The notes beneath the pieces were generated by a model. The model made no database searches. It saw only the letters and a list, made by a program, of their open reading frames with translations, and was not told the origin of the DNA. From the IMG/VR virus record IMGVR_UViG_3300032271_001936, positions 1 through 26,731 of that record: 26,731 nucleotides of DNA; one strand, 5' to 3'. Each line of letters starts with the position of its first letter. Position 1 is the first letter of the stretch. Below are positions 22,172-26,731 of this stretch, piece after piece. The stretch comes from a virus. Made by a program: the position numbers and the translations under genes.

Positions 22172-22198
22172 GCGGAGTATTTAGTCTTGGGCAAGAGG
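22160..22198 (-). promoter_or_regulatory. Hairpin covering the start codon of the 57-aa gene
   Basis: On the minus strand CCTCTTGCCCA and TGGGCAAGAGG form a perfect 11-bp stem with a 17-base loop. Two bases of the ATG at 22171 lie in the 3' arm. The loop contains CTAAATA, a degenerate version of the late-type box. No T-run follows, so it is not a standard terminator after the clamp gene. Confidence 0.55.
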
Positions 22199-22215
22199 AA
22201 TAAACCTGCTGTTAA

Positions 22216-22959
22216 TCAGCGGATCTTTGCAGGGAAGATGTATCTGTATGTGCCTACGCCGGTGTTAAGCGTGATCTGGATGGCACCCTTGACGGAAAAG
22301 GCCATTTCACAATCACAGGTATCAGCCACCTTCAGTGCTGCGAGAACCTGATTGATCTTCCACTTGTGCTGCCCGTCAAATGTCTCGGTACGATCGGTGG
22401 CAAACACGACACCGCCCCTCTGCGTGGATTCGGTGTCCTCGCCGATGAAGAACTTTAGGTTTCCATCAACGATCTTTGGAATGAAATACTGCTCATATGC
22501 CGACAGCCCATTTGATGCCCATGCAAACTGTTGGATGTTGCTCTTGCTCGGGGTGATGACCACATCCCACTTGGGCTCAAGGAACTTTGGCTGATCGGGG
22601 ATCAAGTTCTTGCTCATGAACCGATAGTTGATGTGGCTCTTGCTCTTGTTCTGATATGCCAGCTCGGTTGGCACCTGATCACCATTCCGTTCCTCATACG
22701 TCACCACCATGGTGCTGTCGTTTGATGCAAACTCCGGATCGGACGTGATGGTTTGTAGCAATGAGAGATTGCTGAGCCCAAACTCTCCATCAAGATCAGA
22801 CAAGGGTTTGCTGAACTTGCCCTTGAGGATCACTTCCTTTTCCTTCTCCATCGCCTCAATTGAAATCTCCTTGCTACCTGCCGTGACCTTGATCTTGTCA
22901 AAGAATCCGGTGGTCGTTACATAGGTGGTGAGATCCTTGATATAGTCCTTTAGCGCCAT
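22216..22959 (-). CDS. 45: Sliding clamp, T4 gp45 type
   Basis: The 247-aa protein has the size and pattern of T4 gp45: a two-domain, strand-rich protein with LSDLDGEFGLSNLSLLQTI (gp45 has YDLNGFLGILSL in the matching place), AYEQYFIPKIVDGNLKFFIG and a final Ile-rich sheet ending TYRYIFPAKI. The trimeric ring ties the polymerase to DNA and also serves late transcription in T4. The polymerase C-terminal half upstream ends in a likely clamp-binding tail. It overlaps the preceding 71-aa gene by 10 bp. Confidence 0.87.
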   Translation of the reverse strand: MALKDYIKDLTTYVTTTGFFDKIKVTAGSKEISIEAMEKEKEVILKGKFSKPLSDLDGEFGLSNLSLLQTITSDPEFASNDSTMVVTYEERNGDQVPTELAYQNKSKSHINYRFMSKNLIPDQPKFLEPKWDVVITPSKSNIQQFAWASNGLSAYEQYFIPKIVDGNLKFFIGEDTESTQRGGVVFATDRTETFDGQHKWKINQVLAALKVADTCDCEMAFSVKGAIQITLNTGVGTYRYIFPAKIR

Positions 22960-23165
22960 GTTTTTTCTCCGATATGCTTCTGTTGTTCTTCTTCAAGCTT
23001 CATCTCCATGTTGGCCTTGATCATTTCGTCAGACCATCCACATAGATGCTTGAGTATGAATCGCTTTGACAAGTATGACGGGGCGCCATTGAGCGCGTCA
23101 ACGAGCGTTTTCAACTCATTTGGATCATATAGTATGATGGATTTATTTGGTGTTTTCTGTGGCAT
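22950..23165 (-). CDS. Hypothetical protein, 71 aa
   Basis: ATG 23165 has AGGA eight bases upstream and comes right after the leftover polymerase tail. The protein is charged and helical: DPNELKTLVDALNGAPSYLS, then KRFILKHLCGWSDEMIKANM and a basic/acidic end. The segment FILKHLCGWSDEMIKANMEM recalls the C-terminal helix of T4-like portal proteins, but position and length do not fit a portal gene, so I leave it unassigned. In T4 this region between polymerase and clamp holds regA and the clamp-loader genes, none of which I recognise here. Confidence 0.65.
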   Translation of the reverse strand: MPQKTPNKSIILYDPNELKTLVDALNGAPSYLSKRFILKHLCGWSDEMIKANMEMKLEEEQQKHIGEKTWR

Positions 23166-23177
23166 GTTTCTTTCCTT

Positions 23178-23201
23178 TTAAAAACTGAACAGGTCGCCGA
23201 A
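23178..23201 (-). pseudogene. Leftover polymerase C-terminal tail (clamp-binding peptide) downstream of the inserted endonuclease
   Basis: Directly after the endonuclease stop, the minus strand reads codons for FGDLFSF followed by TAA at 23180-23178. The active polymerase gene ends FEELFSF-stop at 24197. The two tails encode nearly the same peptide with different codons. This is what remains when a mobile gene inserts in the last codons and brings its own replacement tail. Confidence 0.75.
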
Positions 23202-23204
23202 GCA

Positions 23205-24146
23205 TTATATCTTTGATTTCTTGGATGCATGGTATTTTTTAAGAGATTCTGATCGTTTCTTCTTAGTTTCATCTGATTGGATTAGTCCTTTATGGCTTTG
23301 ACTCAGTTTCATCTTGTGTTCATTGGTGAAACACATACCTTTCCTAGCTTCTGATATAAGTGCTCTTGTATGGTCTGATTTAGATGATCCTGTTAGTGAT
23401 TTTGATATTTTCTCTTTGGTATCTTCGTCCATAGTTCTACCAATCTTACTCTGTGACATCCTCAACCGTGATTCATTTGATCGCTTACGTCCTTGATTAG
23501 CCTTTGAAATCTTTTCTCTAACAGAAGTTGATACTAATCGACCTTGAAGACCTTTGCTAATATTTTTACGGTGATCTTCTGATAATGTCCTGCCACTATA
23601 TAAGCTTCTAAAATGATCCTTCATCTTGAGAGCTACTTCATGACCGAACAATTCTTCCCACGTTTTACCTTTTCTTTTGCCTCTGTTTGAATTTGATCGG
23701 CGAGCAACTACATTAGGATCAGCCGGTCGTCCTTTTAGTGCAAATGATATTTTTCTCCGTGTTTCATCAGAGACTGGATGCCCTAACAAGCCGCGTCTAA
23801 TGGCCTCTTTAACACCTGGATCTGACATTTTCTTGATCATCGATTCTACAGCAGCCTTTCTAGCAATAGCATAGCTGACGGCCGAAATCTTAAATCTAGA
23901 ATTGTTCAATCTGGTTGTAGACATCATCCAAAATGCATGTGCCATAGGAGGTATTTTGTGAATCCTCCAAAGAAGATGATGAGCAACATAATGCTCCTTG
24001 GCCGTTAGTAGAACTATGTTCTCTTTTAGATTGGATCCTTCCATTGATCTTGGGATGATATGATGTCTTTCATAGTATTCACCGTCCACTTGACAGCGGC
24101 CTTTTGCTTTAGATATCAATATGTTGTATATTTTTTGATAATCCAT
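23205..24146 (-). CDS. HNH homing endonuclease with a NUMOD3 array, inserted at the polymerase 3' end
   Basis: The 313-aa protein has an N-terminal HNH nuclease: C18, ERHHIIPRS (H28, H29), NIVLLTAKEHYVAHHLL (N43 and the final His). From about residue 123 to 310 come about eight tandem NUMOD3-type units of about 19-20 residues, e.g. VSDETRRKISFALKGRP, LSEDHRKNISKGLQGRL, TNEHKMKLSQSHKG, which should lie along the DNA minor groove. The gene is inserted between the polymerase stop and a leftover copy of the polymerase tail. Its ribosome binding site lies in a 16-bp perfect hairpin. It is more AT-rich than the clamp and polymerase genes by eye. Confidence 0.87.
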   Translation of the reverse strand: MDYQKIYNILISKAKGRCQVDGEYYERHHIIPRSMEGSNLKENIVLLTAKEHYVAHHLLWRIHKIPPMAHAFWMMSTTRLNNSRFKISAVSYAIARKAAVESMIKKMSDPGVKEAIRRGLLGHPVSDETRRKISFALKGRPADPNVVARRSNSNRGKRKGKTWEELFGHEVALKMKDHFRSLYSGRTLSEDHRKNISKGLQGRLVSTSVREKISKANQGRKRSNESRLRMSQSKIGRTMDEDTKEKISKSLTGSSKSDHTRALISEARKGMCFTNEHKMKLSQSHKGLIQSDETKKKRSESLKKYHASKKSKI

Positions 24147-24147
24147 T

Positions 24148-24192
24148 GGTGTTCCTAATAGATTGTTAACTTATTTATCTATTAGGAACACC
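24148..24192 (-). promoter_or_regulatory. Hairpin with internal late-type box controlling the 23205-24146 endonuclease
   Basis: On the minus strand GGTGTTCCTAATAGAT and ATCTATTAGGAACACC form a perfect 16-bp stem with a 13-base loop. The AGGA ribosome binding site is inside the 3' arm and ATG 24146 follows one base after it. GATAAATA (24179-24172) spans the 5' arm/loop border, so a late start would fall in the loop and produce RNA without the 5' arm. Confidence 0.75.
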
Positions 24193-24196
24193 GGCG

Positions 24197-25210
24197 TTAG
24201 AAAGAAAAGAGCTCTTCAAATGAATTATCGTTCTTTTCAAGTAATCTTTCCCAGTTCAATACTCCAAGGAGATTCTTCACCTTCTTGTCGATCAATACCG
24301 CTTCCATGGCCTCGTCATCAAACGGTAGATCCTTGAACCACTGAGGAAGAGTTAGCTCATCAACTGGATATGCAACTGATGTTAATCCGCTCGGGTTTGG
24401 TCGCAGCTTGCAGACGATGACCTTGAATCCGTCCTGTATCGGCATTGAGTAATGGTCCCCGTTGATCCTCTTGAGCCTGTTCCAATTGATGGATGCCAGG
24501 ACGTGTCCTGGAATCATGACCTTCTTGTTGGTTTCAATGCCCTTCCAGTCAACCTTGTTTTGTCCCATCACGAGATTCTGATAATGCGTGAGCTTGTTAG
24601 CCCTCTTTGGTGAGCCTTTTAACCAGCCCGGCCAGCTGCGGAATTCCTTGCGGAACTCAAGGACCATTTGTTGTATGTCAGATTCGCTTGAACCGGTCAG
24701 CAACGATTCAAGCAAAGTGCTGAGGAAATCCTGCACGATCTTCGGGGTATCACTGCGCTTGAGATCCAGCCCCATGGCCTTGATCTCACCGGGTTTTCCG
24801 TTTTGATCCTTTCTCTTGCCGTCCTTGTCATATATCAACACGGCATACCGTTTCTTGGTGATGAACAATCCCTTGGATGCGCAAAGCTCTCTCGCAGCCT
24901 TGATGATGACTCCGTTCTGCTCAGGGCAGTTGAATGCATCTCGCATGAATGCCGGAAAGCTGTCGTTTGTCATGTCTCCGATGTCGTCGTACAGCTTGCT
25001 GACGTTTTCCTTCGACCATTCAAAATCGGAAAATTCAGGAAGATCCTTCATCACAGGATATGCGCTGAAGTACCCAGAATTATGGACTAGTAATCCGTTG
25101 GCAAAAAAATATGGATGATTCGTATCCATTCCTACATCATATACATATTCGTCTTCAAATTCTCCAAGATCCTCAACAGATGATATCTCTGTTAGGTAAT
25201 GTTCCACCAT
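24197..25210 (-). CDS. 43: DNA polymerase C-terminal half with split-intein C-fragment (T4 gp43 type)
   Basis: Residues 1-44 are an intein C-fragment with blocks F and G (EYVYDVGMDTNHPYFFANG, LLVHN). Splicing would occur after N44, with Ser45 as the first C-extein residue. The remaining 293 residues start SGYFSAYPVMKDL and match the region of T4-like polymerases that follows motif C; RB69 gp43 has about 280 residues there. They include the palm end and the thumb. The protein ends FEELFSF, which resembles the clamp-binding C-terminus of T4/RB69 polymerase (LFDMFDF). The start overlaps the endonuclease gene by 19 bp with a weak AGAGA site. The protein cannot act alone, as it lacks motifs A and most of C. 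Confidence 0.92.
   Translation of the reverse strand: MVEHYLTEISSVEDLGEFEDEYVYDVGMDTNHPYFFANGLLVHNSGYFSAYPVMKDLPEFSDFEWSKENVSKLYDDIGDMTNDSFPAFMRDAFNCPEQNGVIIKAARELCASKGLFITKKRYAVLIYDKDGKRKDQNGKPGEIKAMGLDLKRSDTPKIVQDFLSTLLESLLTGSSESDIQQMVLEFRKEFRSWPGWLKGSPKRANKLTHYQNLVMGQNKVDWKGIETNKKVMIPGHVLASINWNRLKRINGDHYSMPIQDGFKVIVCKLRPNPSGLTSVAYPVDELTLPQWFKDLPFDDEAMEAVLIDKKVKNLLGVLNWERLLEKNDNSFEELFSF
25079..25210 (-). other. Split intein, C-terminal fragment (44 aa)
   Basis: The segment holds the two C-terminal intein blocks, with the canonical His-Asn end (H43, N44) followed by the +1 Ser nucleophile. It has its own start codon, so the fragment is made as the N-terminus of a separate protein. Together with the 115-aa N-fragment it makes a mini-intein of about 159 residues with no endonuclease domain. 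Confidence 0.92.
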
Positions 25211-26235
25211 TTTACAATCTCTTTTATTACAGTGTTTGCATCTTTTATAAAGTCAGCTTCCCAGATTATTTTTAACGAAAAACCCCTGGCAGTCGCAGCT
25301 TTTATTTTAGCATAATCATATGCCCAAATATTGTTAGCTGTCATTTTGAGATGAGGATGATAAAATGAAGATTCATACATCAATGGGTTACAATGCCAAT
25401 AATCGCCATTGAATTCGATAATTTTCATACGTTGACTATCTGTTATATCATAAAAACATGGAGATTGTAATACATCGCTCCATATACAAAACTGATTGGT
25501 CTTTACTGTATATTGAAGTGATGCACCGAGACTACTTTCTACATATTCAATAAATGCGAGTTCGGCTTTAGAAGTATATCCTCTATTATTTCTTTTGGAT
25601 AAAATCTCTAAAGCTGTTGGTTTATCTACTGAATATTTTGACATTATCCAATCTATGTTAGAAGATTTACCTTTTTCTCGATTGTAGTCGATCCATTTTT
25701 GGTATCCATCTAGTCCATATTTCTTTTCAAAATAATCTAAACTATTAGTGTATCGTTGTTTCTCAACATAATTTTCCCATATTTGCAAGCCAACCTGCTC
25801 TCCATGACGAGCTATACATTTTTCCTCAGTTACGGCACGAGACCGGTTGAATTCGTTAAATTCTTCAACAGACCAACCGTATTTTTCTTTCTTGGTTTCA
25901 TAAAGATTTTTGACTCTTTGTTTTTCTCGATAAGATTCCCATTTCTGTAGGCCAATTTCGTTGCCATATCTAGCTAGATATGTTTCTTTTGTCCGTCTGG
26001 TACTGTTTTGTCGTAGAAACTCAAATCTCTTAACAATGTCGGTTAAGTCGTATGATACGAGATGACAAAATGTATTATAGTAGCCGTTAATCAAAGACAC
26101 TCCGTTTGATATCATATGATCAAACAACAGTTGTATTTTTTCTACCTCACATTGAGAATATGATCGTTGATTTGTAGCCGCTCTAAACCTAGCCGAGTTT
26201 ATTACATCGTTGATGTTATCAATTTTCTTTGGCAT
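25192..26235 (-). CDS. VSR/EDxHD-type homing endonuclease inside the fractured polymerase
   Basis: The 347-aa protein has three tandem units YLARYGNEIGLQKWESY, CIARHGEQVGLQIWENY and FEKKYGLDGYQKWIDY, related to those in the endonuclease at 13000. A VSR-like nuclease follows: SKAELAFIEYVESSLG (candidate catalytic Glu), CFYDITDSQRMKIIEFNGDYWH and AKIKAATARGFSLKIIW. It lies exactly between the two intein halves, as in the 'fractured gene' loci with split inteins, where endonucleases of this fold were first noted. Its likely target is the intein-free motif C of the polymerase. GGAG is eight bases from the ATG but lies in a hairpin. The coding sequence is clearly AT-rich. Confidence 0.87.
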   Translation of the reverse strand: MPKKIDNINDVINSARFRAATNQRSYSQCEVEKIQLLFDHMISNGVSLINGYYNTFCHLVSYDLTDIVKRFEFLRQNSTRRTKETYLARYGNEIGLQKWESYREKQRVKNLYETKKEKYGWSVEEFNEFNRSRAVTEEKCIARHGEQVGLQIWENYVEKQRYTNSLDYFEKKYGLDGYQKWIDYNREKGKSSNIDWIMSKYSVDKPTALEILSKRNNRGYTSKAELAFIEYVESSLGASLQYTVKTNQFCIWSDVLQSPCFYDITDSQRMKIIEFNGDYWHCNPLMYESSFYHPHLKMTANNIWAYDYAKIKAATARGFSLKIIWEADFIKDANTVIKEIVKWWNIT

Positions 26236-26242
26236 GTTATGC

Positions 26243-26277
26243 GCTCCTATTATGAGTTATTTATTCACAATAGGAGC
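26243..26277 (-). promoter_or_regulatory. Hairpin with internal late-type box controlling the intein-associated endonuclease
   Basis: On the minus strand GCTCCTATTGTGA and TCATAATAGGAGC form a 13-bp stem with one G-U pair and a 9-base loop. The 3' arm contains the GGAG used by ATG 26235. AATAAATA (26265-26258) lies in the loop. The design matches the hairpins at 24148 and 13967. Confidence 0.72.
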
Positions 26278-26288
26278 TGTATTGTGAC

Positions 26289-26731
26289 TCACAACGAAAT
26301 TATTTTATCACCGACCAAAAGTTCCGTTGGCTTCTTGCTAACAAGCCGACCATCGTCGGTGACTACCATGATCGAATGGTCAGCAGTGACGATCACGCTT
26401 TTGCCATCTGAGGTATTAACTCGATATTTCTTTTTAGATACCTTATGACGATATACGTAATTATACGTGGTCCAATCAGTGGTTTTCGAGGAATGATCAT
26501 ATCCAATTAATTTGATTTGGTCATTAACAGAATACTCTTTGTCTCCGTCATTCCAGAATAAACTACCATTCAGAAACAGATCTTCGATGGTTCTTTTTCC
26601 GACTGAGGTTTCGATGATTGACGCAGAATCAACCGAGTCGGTATCACCATAGATGCAAGCGATTCCAAGATGATTGTAATCACCGGTGATGATTTCATTG
26701 ATCTTGCTCTGCATGTGCTTGACGATGCATC
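26289..26731 (-). CDS. 43: DNA polymerase N-terminal half with split-intein N-fragment, 5' end outside the window
   Basis: The frame is open at the window edge, and the visible part reads CIVKHMQSKINEI and ends its extein with ACIYGDTD, the catalytic motif C of family B polymerases. Immediately after, an intein N-fragment begins with Ser (SVDSASIIETSVGKRTIEDL), contains block B VTADHSIMV and ends VGDKIISL-stop at 26289. The resulting protein lacks everything after the second catalytic Asp of motif C. It must be joined to the product of 24197-25210 by protein trans-splicing to give IYGDTD-SGYFSAY, an intact T4-type motif. Confidence 0.93.
   Translation of the reverse strand, partial: CIVKHMQSKINEIITGDYNHLGIACIYGDTDSVDSASIIETSVGKRTIEDLFLNGSLFWNDGDKEYSVNDQIKLIGYDHSSKTTDWTTYNYVYRHKVSKKKYRVNTSDGKSVIVTADHSIMVVTDDGRLVSKKPTELLVGDKIISL
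26292..26636 (-). other. Split intein, N-terminal fragment (115 aa)
   Basis: The fragment starts with Ser1 just after YGDTD. It shows block A (ETSVGKRTIEDLF) and block B with the Thr-x-x-His motif (TADH). It ends with its own stop after GDKIISL, where an intact mini-intein would continue towards block F. Ser at position 1 and Ser at +1 fit serine-type splicing chemistry. Confidence 0.9.

Noticed and set aside
22950-23165. 71-aa protein as a portal fragment
   Set aside because: Only a weak likeness to one helix of T4-like portals, with a good start and ribosome site of its own in a replication context.
1-26731. tRNA genes, CRISPR arrays, IS elements or integrase/att sites
   Set aside because: Reading both strands by eye I saw no cloverleaf with a T-loop consensus, no regularly spaced repeats, and no transposase or integrase; a covariance-model scan would be needed to exclude a tRNA fully.

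Overview
The window is part of the genome of a T4-like tailed phage (Caudoviricetes, myovirus type). The evidence is a T4-type replication set: a family B DNA polymerase, a gp45-type sliding clamp and a T4 RNase H-type 5' nuclease. Genes are short and tightly packed, with ATGA or TGATG stop/start overlaps. All ordinary genes are on the minus strand; only three homing endonuclease genes are on the plus strand. The host cannot be told from the sequence. I see no tRNA, rRNA or CRISPR array.

Layout in transcription order (high to low coordinates). (1) 26731-24197: DNA polymerase broken into two genes by a naturally split intein inside catalytic motif C (YGDTD|S), with a free-standing VSR/EDxHD-type homing endonuclease between the halves. 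(2) 24146-22216: a second homing endonuclease (HNH plus a long NUMOD3 array) at the polymerase 3' end, a 71-aa gene and the sliding clamp. (3) 22171-20221: a small hydrophobic protein, an LpxH-like metallophosphoesterase and a GT4 glycosyltransferase. (4) 20163-19656: a PTPS-like gene preceded by a stub of a related N-terminus. (5) 19687-18680 on the plus strand: a GIY-YIG homing endonuclease. (6) 18581-10530: a 7-deazaguanine DNA-modification block with a glycosyltransferase, a DpdA-like transglycosylase, FolE, QueD and QueE, mixed with small unknown genes and another endonuclease. (7) 10489-6832: a SHOCT-like-repeat protein, the RNase H-type nuclease, a NADAR protein and small unknown genes. 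(8) 6827-5181 on the plus strand: a large zinc-finger/VSR homing endonuclease. (9) 5081-2017: an unknown gene and a MoxR-type AAA+ ATPase / VWA-metallopeptidase pair, the latter behind a consensus sigma70 promoter fused to an 18-bp palindrome. (10) 2059-1287 on the plus strand: a frameshifted HNH endonuclease. (11) 1148-1: four small unknown genes, the last one cut by the window edge.

How it fits together. FolE, QueD and QueE are steps 1-3 of the pathway from GTP to preQ0. DpdA would insert the 7-deazaguanine into phage DNA, and the glycosyltransferase whose stop overlaps the dpdA start may decorate it. QueC is not in the window. The NADAR protein and the modified DNA both look like counter-defence.

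The most striking content is the homing load. Six endonuclease genes of three nuclease folds take up about 24% of the window. Two of them parasitise the polymerase gene: one through the split intein, one at the 3' end, where a second copy of the clamp-binding tail is left behind. The three endonuclease genes that lie in the same direction as the replication genes share one control design. A strong inverted repeat buries the ribosome binding site or start codon, and an ATAAATA (T4 late promoter-like) box sits in the loop. Read-through early RNA should therefore be silent, and late RNA, which starts inside the hairpin, should be translatable.
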